A stretch of 64,000 nucleotides of DNA from Rhodosorus marinus (Eukaryota; Rhodophyta; Stylonematophyceae; Stylonematales; Stylonemataceae), in contig JAMWBK010000003.1 of NCBI GenBank assembly GCA_029953675.1, forward strand, positions 1,798,001-1,862,000. Reading direction: 5' to 3'. The stretch's first letter is position 1, and every line of letters begins with the position of its first letter. A model generated the notes under the pieces. It ran no database searches, had not been told where the DNA came from, and saw nothing but the letters and a program-made list of their open reading frames with translations. Below are positions 54,485-64,000 of this stretch, one piece after another. The translations under genes were made by a program, and so were the position numbers.

Positions 54485-57164
54485 GACAATTGATATTTTC
54501 CACTCTTCAAACTCGTCTGCTGAGCCAACCCCCTCAGCCGGATTTGTTTGATCGTTATGTATCCAACGAAGGAGCTATCTCAAGCAAGATTCAGGGATAA
54601 GCACTTACCCACTGAAAACAACGCACCAGTTCTGCACAGCGGTACCGGTGAGGCACGTCCAACGCGAAGGCTCCTCCCAATATCTTCAGCAGGTCTGTTG
54701 AAACAACAGACCTCCTGAAGAATTCAACTCCTGGCACAAAAAGTTCATTCAGATGTGGATTAAAGATTAACCTGGTTTTCGAGACTGATCCACTCGACTG
54801 TCTGTCGATAAGTGCCTACCAAACTTCATCTTCCCCCCTGCCCCGCAACCCCGCAACAGTCACATATTCCTCCACATACTCTCCTTGAAAGTTGCTCGTC
54901 CCCAGCCAGCTCCATGCCAAGTGTCCGGTCCGGAAGCGGACAACTATCGATCCATCTAAAATTCAAAACAAAACAAAGTCTATTTAAGGTCTTATGGGAA
55001 AAGCGGAACAGTTTTCATCTAATCGTAAAAACTTTGAAGAGGATACCAGTAGGAACGAGAAACATAAATAGCACAAATGTTTTTTGTTCCGACTAAGATG
55101 TTTTTAAAAAATATTTCGTTTATGAAATTGTTTCTCCAATTGAAAATCGTAGATGATACAGATTAAAAATAGTATCCAATGAAACTGCTTTCTTTGTTGA
55201 CTTCGGCAGTTGACTTAGGCAGTTTAGGCTGATCGACGACTGGACATCACGTTCCACTCAAGAAATATTGAATATATTGAGACTCAAACCCACGCCCTTT
55301 TGTTGCACTCTCTTTGAGAGCCCTCACTCATTCATTGGAGAGCCACTATGAGCGTGTGTCTTGGCTGACGTGCTTGAAAAGCAATTTCTTGTTTATCAGG
55401 AAGGCCATGTGTTCGTTGGTGAAACTGCTGTCGAAAAAGAGACTGGCAAGGACGCCTTCTCAACTGATTCCGTTTCGGTTGAAGTATATTGCTGTGTGTT
55501 ATGCGCATATCTGGTCCGGGATGACTGATAGAGAAGGGTTGTGTTGTACGGAAATAAAAAACAAAAAGGCAACTAATTCTTCAATCGGAGGCAAGGACGA
55601 GGAACCAGGGTTGAACGCCGGCATGCTGGTAAAGAACTTTTTCCTGCATTGGCTACTATTAGAAACCGGGGGATTCGATCCTGAGATACTGGTGTTCCGT
55701 TTTCGGTTTCAACCCTGTCAGAGTCGTGTATAGTCAAAAATTTTCAAGCGCCTTCTCCGGGCTTTGGTGTTGATGCTGCGATGCTGGTGCAAAAGTCAAG
55801 TGCTATTTTCAGGTCTGGAAAGTTTATTCTCCTGCTACATACCAAGTGCCACGTTCAGGCTTGAACAACTCGTACCCGCCTTCTTACTTTGATACCACAA
55901 TTCAAACGTCTAGGATAAAAATGGAAGTATTCCATTATGCAGATATTCATAGACCGTCATCCCAGCTTCGTCAACTTCAGCTGTTATTTCCCTTGCACGC
56001 GCAGTTTCGTACCAAGAAGGCGTCGAAAATGCTAAATGCAAGAATCTGCGATATTAATGGTGTCCATCCGGCGTTAATAGGCGGCAATAACGTGCTGTCC
56101 ACACATCAAAAAAAAGGGACGCAATCCATCGGGCCGATCGTCTTTGTTCTCATCATCTAGTCGTGCTGGGACTCGAGGGCAAATCTCAATTGTTACCGAA
56201 ACATGACAAAACGTGACGTAGTCATCATAAAACCATTCCGATGAAGTACCTATGCATCTAGAGGAGTACTTGCGCTCGTTTTAGGAATGTGGGGTGCGCC
56301 CTATGCAGCGCGACTGAGCCAGTTCCGGGTGGAGGTGAGGGCATTGACCGTCCCATAGCGGCCATAAATCACCTGCGACTATGGGAGCGCGCTAAATGCT
56401 CTGGCCAAGCGCTGCATGTTCTCGTGCCTATAGTACGTTTTCTGCCCTGTGCTGTCAATACTTGAGAAGAATACGAATATCCCATTTGAAAAGATCTTAC
56501 ACTGTTCAAGGAAGGGACCGTGCGTTCGCATGTAGCAGCAAAACTGCTTGGTTGCAACAACCAAGATCGAACCTTTGTATTCTTACCAACAGGAAACAAC
56601 TCGTCATGGTACTGTATAGGGGTCTGAATCTGACAGAAGTATACCAACGTAAAGAAAAGCTGCGATAGTCAAGAGCGAGGGGGTCGCACTCCCGCCACGG
56701 TACCATATAAAAAATATTGAAAATATTAAAAAGCACAAGACATATTTATAAAATAGGAAGAGTCATAAGGAGAAAGCAGTATTAAAAAATTCTCAGTGGG
56801 TACCAACACTCTTTCCCTGATCTGGAATGAATGATCTGAGGTAAGCCAAGACAAGATACTAGTTTGCGGGTACAGCGCTGAGGAGCCTCTTTACTCGATC
56901 GTCGAGAGATGGTTGAAACGCGGTTTGCAACTGAAAACCTTGGAAATAGTTGGTTTTTCGGCACAAGGGGACGCATCGGGTTGGTGAAGCCACTTCTCCA
57001 GAAAGTCGTGCTTACAAGTACATCCAAGCGCGACTAGTGCGTGGCACGTTATCAAAACGCAGCCGCCGCACGGGGGAAGGGCCTTTGAATGAAACTGAGA
57101 GTTGCGACGTATTAGAAGACAGACATAAATATTTTTCTGCATTAGAAACAACGATGATCAATGT
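54485..57164. other. Intergenic between the two zinc-finger genes
   Basis: No gene is recognised across 2.7 kb. ORFs at 55314-55733, 55846-56160 (plus), 56369-56736 and 56782-57151 (minus) have no family match. AT-rich stretches at 55085-55200 and 56700-56800. Confidence 0.4.
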
Positions 57165-57791
57165 CTAGAAACGACTATATTGAAGCTCGCCGAAAAGGTC
57201 ATCTACACGCGCTTCATGGCCGGCCCAAAATGCCGGGTCGTCGAAGGGCTCAAAGTTTGAGTGTGTGTTACCCAACTGTTCGCAGCCCGGGAATAAGAGC
57301 TCGTCGTTCCCACACCTTCTCTTGTGCCTGTTGAAACCGTCCATCCACATAAACGTCTGCCAGCAGAATTCGCACTGAAAGGGTGTTTCCCCAGTGTGTA
57401 GACGCTTGTGCACACGTAGGTTGTACGGCCGTGAAAAGCTTTTCCCGCACTCCTCACAGAGGTATATAGTTTTGCCTCTTCGCAGCTGCGGCCGAGTGCG
57501 ATCCACTACCTGCCCGATTCCCATCTCCATATCGTGTGGCTGAGCTCGAAGCTTCACCGTGGATCTCTCCATCCTCTCAGAACGGTCCGGAGCTTTAACG
57601 GTGTGGGTATACCTCTGTGGAATTATAGAACCCTTCCTCCCTCCTAACGTGGAATCCCGAAGATCATTCCCCTCACCAATGCTCATTGAGAAAACCTGAT
57701 CGTCGACTTCTTCGGCACAGTACTCAAAGTCTCCCAACAAAGCTCGTCTTTTCAACACAACACCTGAACCAACCTTGATTCTTCCTCCCAT
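57165..57791 (-). CDS. C2H2-type zinc-finger protein, second gene
   Basis: Frame of 208 residues with an ATG at 57791. Two fingers lie at about 110-160: [20 protein letters not shown] (Cys112, Cys115, His128, His132) and [20 protein letters not shown] (Cys140, Cys143, His156, Cys160), joined by the classical linker HTGETP. The second finger ends in Cys, a C2HC form. The first half is charged and low in structure; the end contains acidic and aromatic residues ([10 protein letters not shown]). It differs from the zinc-finger gene at 54.0 kb in sequence and linker, so the two are not a recent duplication. Confidence 0.85.
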   Translation of the reverse strand: MGGRIKVGSGVVLKRRALLGDFEYCAEEVDDQVFSMSIGEGNDLRDSTLGGRKGSIIPQRYTHTVKAPDRSERMERSTVKLRAQPHDMEMGIGQVVDRTRPQLRRGKTIYLCEECGKSFSRPYNLRVHKRLHTGETPFQCEFCWQTFMWMDGFNRHKRRCGNDELLFPGCEQLGNTHSNFEPFDDPAFWAGHEARVDDLFGELQYSRF

Positions 57792-59245
57792 ATCAACATC
57801 TTGGTAATCTATTCCCGATACTTTCTCAAAATTCCGCAGATCGTTACCCCTTTATACTCCTTCGTCACTCAGAACATCTCCAACATCGACCCAACCGAGC
57901 AAACCACCGCAAAAAAACATAATGACTTAGCATGTAACCCCCTTTTACAATAAAACTATTCGCGGTTTCAACAAACCTTCGCTCACTGCAGTTATTCGAT
58001 GAATCAGAAAGTTGAAATATTTATATGCACAAGCAGATGTGTAGTGCATCGGAAATTTTCGTTTTTTAAGCTTTTGTAGAAATAGGTCGAGGGCATTCAT
58101 CGAAAAGCGTCATATTTTCTGTGTTGGAATACTATCTCATTTTGGAATAGTAATTTCCCTTACTAAGAAAAGGTCTTCTTTTGTCTGGAAACTCCAACCA
58201 ATGATCATCAAGGAGTTGAGGTGGGAAACGGCTTACATGTATATTTGAAATATTTAAACAGCGCAAAACTGGGGCCTTCTTCTAATTTTTAAGCTCATGC
58301 TCGTTTGTCTAATCCTTTTTCAGAAATATTTCATCAGGGTATGGGAAATCCTCATTCTCAATGAAAATATGAAAAACAAAAGTTTTCTAATCATTCTGGA
58401 GAAGCGCTGTATAGAATGTTTGGGAAAACTTCAATTAAATTAAAGTTATGCGTTCCATCGCCCTCGCCCATTGACCCTGTGAAAAGTGAACCTTAAACCG
58501 GAGATATGTAATGATATAAAAAATCTAAAATACGTCCTTAAGTATTAAAAATACTATATTTGGAGGAGGATCCTGTTTTCAAAGGCACAATTTTTATTAC
58601 CAATCAGTTAACGACATGGCCAATCAATATGGTAATTGCCCAATCAAAAGAGTGATTCTCTGTTGGTGTGGATTTTGGGTTTGATGGATTACGCGGCACC
58701 TCTTTGCTTGAGGCGCACGCATTCTATCTATTTCAGCTAAAGGTTTCAATGGGGTGGCGGTGGTGGTGGAGGGGTGGGAAGAGTACGGCAGAAAGAACTG
58801 TCTTCTGCCACGCGACATGGAGAGATGGGAATCGGGAAGGCAGCGGATCGCACTCCGAGACAGCTTGACTAGGGAATGTTCCAAACCATGGGAGAGATCC
58901 GCGGCACGATAACAGAACCCGTGCGGGGCCTCAGTGGATCCAAGGCTTCTTTCACTTCATATTCTGCTGTTCATGTGATTGAGTTCGGGTTTTAATGGTT
59001 GCTGTCATGTGGACTCCAATTTTATGTGGTACTGTCCGCGAATTTGTTTTTAGTTTTAATTGTTTTTTATACTTTTCATACTTTTTTTTTTGCTATACCT
59101 AAGGCCTATAAAGCCTAGAATACTCCTCTTCTGGTTAGACTTGAGCCATAATATTCCAAAAACCTATTCAGAACAGAAAAAATACGGGCTCTCCGTAGAT
59201 CTAGAGTTCTCAACAACCCCAGACTACTGCTAATCCAGTAGTTGG
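57792..59245. other. Intergenic, AT-rich, no recognisable gene
   Basis: Mostly AT-rich. An ORF on each strand near 58624-58884 is low in information and unsupported. T runs at 59078-59090. Confidence 0.45.
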
Positions 59246-59281
59246 GTAACCACCTTATCAATGGGTTGATAAGGTGGTTAC
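59246..59281. repeat. Perfect hairpin, 16-base arms with 4-base loop
   Basis: GTAACCACCTTATCAA, loop TGGG, then TTGATAAGGTGGTTAC. The arms match perfectly. It sits just left of a G-rich tract (59286-59308) and 400 bases before the integrase fragment. It may be a transcription stop, an element end or a cruciform site. Confidence 0.85.
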
Positions 59282-59595
59282 GAAAGGGGAGGGAGGGGGA
59301 GGGGGTAGTTTAGGCGTGGCCTTGCTTTCTCTGCCCTTTTGGGGGTTATGGTGAGCTTTTGATGGAGTGACTGAGGGTTTATGAGCTTTAGACCGTTTTG
59401 GTTCGGATGAGGTGGAACTAGTGGAGCCCTGACCACTATGGCAAAAAAAAAGGAGGGCGCTTACCATGGCGAGAGTTTTGCGCGTGGTGGGTGATGACGT
59501 AATCGTAACCCCCGATTTTTTCGATCCCGAGTACCAATGTGAATGAGGTAGGAGACCTGGCATTCACGGATGGCGAGACAGCTGGCAGACTGATG

Positions 59596-59670
59596 ATCAC
59601 GAGACGTGCAGGATAGATAAGACACGAGATGTGCAGGATTTATATGGCGCGAGATTTGCAGGAAACATGA
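59596..59670 (+). repeat. Short tandem repeat, about three units of 25 bases
   Basis: The block CGAGA(C/T)(G/T)TGCAGGA recurs at 59598, 59624 and 59649, with diverged spacer sequence. It directly precedes the integrase fragment frame. Confidence 0.6.
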
Positions 59671-59676
59671 CACAAG

Positions 59677-60111
59677 ATGGCGATGAGAACGACTAAGAAC
59701 CTAGGTGGGCCGCTCCGCAAGTCGACAACGTTTGACGAACGTTTGCATAGCGACATCGCCGGCCCACTCCCTGAAGGACGCGGACGAAGGAAGTACATCG
59801 GACTGTTCGTGGACGAGGCGACAGGATGGGTGAAAGCCGAAGCTCTAGAAAACAGGAGTTTAAACCATATCGAGTCTACGATACTCCCTATCTACTGCAG
59901 GACCGGAGTCTCATCGGTTTTTACCATGACCTTCTCGACGCCAAGTGTGCCCACTTTGAAGCGTCTCTTCCAACAATCCGCAATGGAAAAAACCCGTGTT
60001 GAACGGAGCACGAATGTGGGCATGTCTGCGTTGGTTCCCATGAAGAGGACAAGGAGACAACTTTTATCCACTCTTCAGAATTCACACGCGAGACAGCGCA
60101 GCTGTACCTGA
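59677..60111 (+). pseudogene. Retrotransposon integrase fragment
   Basis: The frame from 59677 reads LHSDIAGPLPEGRGRRKYIG and LFVDEATGWVKAEALENRS, the first part of a copia-type integrase core with the two conserved Asp regions. After about residue 70 the sequence no longer resembles integrase, so the third catalytic residue is not seen. No LTR or other domain is near. It is probably a separate decayed insertion. Confidence 0.7.
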
Positions 60112-62684
60112 CTGAAACCTCCTGAATTGACGTTCAGAAGATGTCACGTCTTGGTATCCAGAGAATATGTCACTTCAGGGCCTTTCAGTACAGAGATATC
60201 AAGGGGTCCCCTGTCAAGAGCCTGGATTCGTTCAATTCCTCAGCGATTTTGAGCAATCATTTCGAAACCCGATTACATCAGCTATGCGACGGCACAAAGA
60301 ACTGAGACACGAGGGGGCCCCGTCTTCGCCTGGAATTCGAGCTTGGGCTTTAGCTCGGAGTCAGGTACTGTTGGTATAGGAGTGTTTTGGCTTTATGGAT
60401 TCCGTTGGTTCGTTTTGGCCTCGCCAATTGTTCCGCAAGCGCCCCTACCGGCTCTACTCGTTGTTAACCCATGTTTAGTTTCCTGTTGTTGCGTATGAAC
60501 GCTGCTTGATGTTTGTGGCGCGTGATCTTCGCCCTCAGGGTCAGTCTCCTACCAAACCCAGTTATTTTCAAAGAATACAGCACCGTTCAATACAAGGAAG
60601 CAACAAAAAACCGTTTCTCGAAGCCAGTTGAGGAACAACGTCATTCACCTACACCAAAACCTCTCAAATCAAAGCCCCGAATATTCCACCCATTTTCAAT
60701 TGAAAACTAATGGACACGTGGCGTTTCAACATACGTCCCTCACCACGGGGAATCTTCCGCGATTCATCTTGTACATGCCAATTTATTTTAGAACGGCCCC
60801 GCTCACCACATCAATCGTTTTTCGTAAAACTGGAGCTTGGTACGCCTATATCTGGTCAATGCTCTTATTTTTCAAGTTTTCTTGAGAAAACGAAATATGA
60901 GTCTGGAATATTTTAGGAATACATTTTACAAGTTGACGTCATATTCCTTGGAAAAAGTTCCGCACCAATATTGAATAAACGAATAATATTCCCATGCTCT
61001 TGAATGGAAAAATGGGACAGTGGATGGGGACTGTGCCAAAGCTCAGTAGATTGTATGCAGGTGGTGACTAAGAGGATCAGATTGAAGGGGTCTGCAACGT
61101 ATGTAAAGAGGTAGACGTGTTCTCAGAGATTTTTACAACGTGCTCATCCGCGAGGGACAGTCCCTTTTTCGGACGTTGTCGTCGCCTGCTTGACAGCAGA
61201 GCGCCTTGAGTCTCCTACCATGCGGAACGGTCAAACCCGCAAAGCATCCAACTCTTGACTAGCTAATAAGACAAACATCCCCGTTCAACATTCAATGTCC
61301 ACGAGTCCATTCCGGTTTTTTCAAAGCTCCCCTTCACAAATGTATATATACCTGATTGGTACATGGCTTGTTTCAGGGGCGGTTCCCCTTGACTTTTCTT
61401 TACACCTAGTGTTCAGCGAAGTACACACGGCTGTTGCGTATCAACATGTGCACAGGGAGGAGCGTGACAGTTAGCAGCAAGGTTTGACCTTTTATCAGTA
61501 CTTTCGTGGCCATGCAAGCAGGAGGATGCTTGTGATAGGTTCGTAAACCGGGACCAGCAGCAGTTCAGCGCTGCTGCTCAAGCATTGTAGCTGTTATCAA
61601 CTTCAGGGTACTGATACGCACAGTCCGGAACGCCCTAAATTGGACCCTCAACACGATTCTAGAAGGTAACTCGTTCCACGAGGAGAACTCCTCAGCAAGT
61701 TCAGATGACCGATTATGCTACCGGTCAAGCGTCAGTGAGAAAGGCAGTCGTGATCAGCAAAAAAAAACACTTGCAAGACTCCTGCACAGCTCGAATTCTA
61801 AACCGTGAACTCTTCGCTATAGAAGAGATGGTGAAGGAATCCGCTCAACATGATCAACAACTGGACCCTTATTGACTGAGAGGTTTCCACTAGGTCTAGA
61901 TATTCCGTTCTCGCGTGGGTTGATGACAAGCGGAGATTTTGGGGGGGACAGCGACGAGCTGTCTCGATATTGTCACAGTGAGCATACCGTAGGACTAGGA
62001 CTTTTGAGTTCTAGGGTGATTCCAAAGGGAGGGGATGGTTGACTTCGGAGGGAGAGGGAAGCGGAACGAATGTTGCGAAGAACGTGAAGGCTGAGGAAGT
62101 TTTAGACCAGGCGTTTGTCTTTTCATTTGCGCTTTTAAGAAGAGCTTTCGGAGGTTTGTTTGGGTTTGTTAGTCTCGAGTACGTGTATCTTGCCAAGATT
62201 AGAAAAGTTGCGATAAACAAGTTTGGGGATTAGAAAAGGCGGAAAAGCGACAGCGAGAGCGAGTTTGTGACCAGAAAGCGTTGAAGACTTGTTTGTTTGG
62301 GCGGTGCTTGACCAGTTCTAGCTCTCTTAGGTGTTGTGCAGTGACCGAGGTTCCCTTTCAGTCGTGCAAGGCGAAAATCGTTTTACTATTGTTGGCTTGA
62401 AGGGATTAACGCAGTGGATATATCAGGTTGGCAAGGGGAAGATGCCCGTTTCCGTGCACGGGAGGTAGGCGGTGAGGGAGCCTTTTTTTCACGTTCAAGT
62501 TCGCAGCAGAAGTGAAGGTCATACGGTTTGCTATGGCAGACGTTTCCTGGTGGAGAGCCTGGTGAAAGAGGGTTTTATGGGTGTCAGGAGTTGAGCGAAG
62601 GAAAACTGGATAGACGTTTGAGTAGCTAACGGTCCCAGCTAACAGGTCGCTCGATTTCAGTTTTCAGAGGCTCTTTGTCCCAGA
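60112..62684. other. Intergenic, no recognisable gene
   Basis: Several ORFs (60513-60916 plus, 62011-62233 both strands) carry no family signal. Parts may be retroelement remains. A G-rich stretch at 62026-62060 and another at 62464-62484 lie upstream of the membrane-protein gene on its coding strand. Confidence 0.4.
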
Positions 62685-64000
62685 ATGGATGCACGAGACT
62701 CGGAGTTGTCATCAACATCTCCAGCAGAAAACGGTGGAGATGAATCGGTAATAGCTGTTCGATTTGCTAGCGACACCAAGGAATCGACGGCTTTGTCTAT
62801 GGACGAAGATTTTAGCACATGGGTGAAGGAGCCTGGAGCTGGGATGAAATCTATGGTCCTAGAGGCAACAGAACCCAGGCTGAAAATTGAAGTCATCAAT
62901 GGAACGGAAGTTAATCGAAGTATCATTGTGTATTTAATTTGCTTCGTTCTTACGTTTGCATTCTCCGTTGCATTTATCGTGCTTGTGAACGTGGCATGGG
63001 GGTTTGACTATGTCCTCGGAGGCGTTACATACTTTTTTTTCAAGTCGCCGGATAGTTTTGAAGTCTTCACCAGGATAATAGAGGCGATCATGTCCGGGAT
63101 GCTTCTGGTTTCAACGTTCCTGTATTTAATTGCAGTTCTCAGAGTGCCAAAGTCGAAGCGTACCCGCGAGATGGTCTTCGTTCTACTACTGGGCCTTAGC
63201 AATGGGCTAGTTCTCCTTCCGCTCCTTCAGGATTCTTATCTACAGCAGTTGGAAGAATATGAAACTATCCCGTGGCCCAGCTATCTCGCCCTGACTACGG
63301 CCACCTCTGTACTTCAGGGATTCCTCGGAACCTGCGGAATCTGCGTATACGTCTGGTCAATGGCCATAGGATTCCGAATGCAACCGGGAGAAAAATTCGG
63401 GAGAACGTACTACTTGAAGATGGCATATTTAGCGATGTACCTGCTCATTCGTATACTTCTCGGTGTTTTTTCCAAGATCTATTTTTCCTGGATCCCATTC
63501 CTATCCCTGGTCACCGGAGCCAGCAAATACGGCAAGTCTGGATCCGACCTCGGACCCTCGCAACTAACTTCCATCATTTTGATGACTGTACTAGAAGTCG
63601 TACTGGTCTCGATGATATCAACAGAGATAGTCCGAACGAATCAACACGTTGACAAGCTGGACTACCTCGAGCGTAGAACCACGAGAATTGCCTTTATGTG
63701 AGCAACTCTGGGCCACACAAAAACCCTTTCTTGAGACGATTTGAAGCGGAAGCAGCTCATGCAAAACAAAATCTTTCCTTCATTGACGGTCATTTGTAGG
63801 CAATTCCAGTACTACACGGGGCTGACCTTCGGGTACACAATCATCGTGTCTACCCTCGTTGTTCTGCTTACGACGAACGACTTGATTCTGTTGGGTGCAA
63901 AGTTCTGGGGGTACTCATTCTTTACTGTACAATACGGTCAGCTTGTCTACGTTCTAGTCATCCCCGCATATGTGATGATACAGCTTTACTTCCTCCTTCC
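62685..64000 (+). CDS. Multi-pass membrane protein, cut by the window edge
   Basis: Exon 1 is 62685-63697 (ATG at 62685) and exon 2 starts at 63800 (donor GTGAGC, acceptor TTGTAG), reading on past 64000. The first 80 residues are acidic and soluble. At least seven hydrophobic segments follow, starting SIIVYLICFVLTFAFSVAFI, then LLVSTFLYLIAVL, MVFVLLLGLSNGLVLLPLL, a segment around LQGFLGTCGICVYVW, and KMAYLAMYLLIRILLGVF; exon 2 adds TIIVSTLVVLLTT and LVYVLVIPAYVMIQLYFL. The order, with TTRIAFMQFQYYTGLTFGY before a helix, recalls Wntless/TMEM181-type seven-helix proteins, but this is a weak impression. No catalytic motif is visible. The 3' part lies outside the window. Confidence 0.7.

Noticed and set aside
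59258-59563. 101-codon minus-strand ORF with Pro/Ser-rich end
   Set aside because: Low complexity, built on the G-rich tract, and it overlaps the perfect hairpin; no family match.
1-64000. tRNA, rRNA, CRISPR arrays and bacterial operons
   Set aside because: I looked for B-box-like GGTTCGAATCC, cloverleaf arms, regular spacer arrays and close co-directional genes; nothing convincing was found.

Overview
The window is nuclear DNA of a eukaryote. Genes are split by short GT-AG introns of about 60 to 135 bases, reading frames close exactly across the junctions I could read, and several products act in mitochondria or plastids. A REVEILLE-like SHAQKYF MYB with its C-terminal tail and an ILR3-like bHLH point to a photosynthetic (archaeplastid) lineage; a red alga is plausible, but nothing here proves it. 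There is no prokaryotic operon, CRISPR array or phage module.

Layout. Genes alternate strand and sit mostly in tail-to-tail pairs: SDE2(+)/TMEM18(-) at 0.3-2.3 kb; a SAP30-like protein(+)/an unknown protein(-) at 4.8-6.6 kb; asparaginyl-tRNA synthetase(+)/a CofD-like protein(-) at 7.2-10.8 kb; IFRD-like(+)/histidine acid phosphatase(-) at 15.4-19.3 kb; mitochondrial acyl carrier protein(+)/M28 peptidase(-) at 20.9-23.6 kb; a PPR protein(+), possibly paired with a small minus-strand ORF, at 27.0-29.2 kb; COX6B(+)/Mpv17-like(-) at 31.2-32.9 kb; TMEM70-like(+)/bHLH(-) at 36.1-38.3 kb; Elongator ELP1(+)/REVEILLE-like MYB(-) at 40.1-45.9 kb. A bZIP gene(+) at 48.1 kb, two C2H2 zinc-finger genes(-) at 54.0 and 57.2 kb, and a multi-pass membrane protein(+) cut by the right edge complete the list. 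Within pairs the 3' ends lie about 90-900 bases apart. The head-to-head gaps are one to several kilobases long, and many carry a G-rich, T-rich tract on the coding strand just upstream of the start codon.

Accessory DNA is concentrated in those gaps: a decayed Ty3-type gag present twice in opposite orientations (13.4-14.3 kb), an older degenerate repeat array (12.0-13.1 kb), tandem duplications at 26.3 and 34.2 kb, a wrecked Ty1/copia element with recognisable LTRs and an internal inverted duplication of its reverse transcriptase segment (49.9-52.1 kb), and an isolated integrase fragment (59.7 kb).

Functional themes are transcription and translation (ELP1, SAP30, SDE2, IFRD, bHLH, MYB, bZIP, zinc fingers, AsnRS) and the mitochondrion or other organelles (ACP, COX6B, TMEM70, Mpv17, PPR). 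No biosynthetic cluster or defence system is visible. Exon junctions were inferred by eye from splice consensus, frame and family similarity; transcripts would be needed to confirm them.
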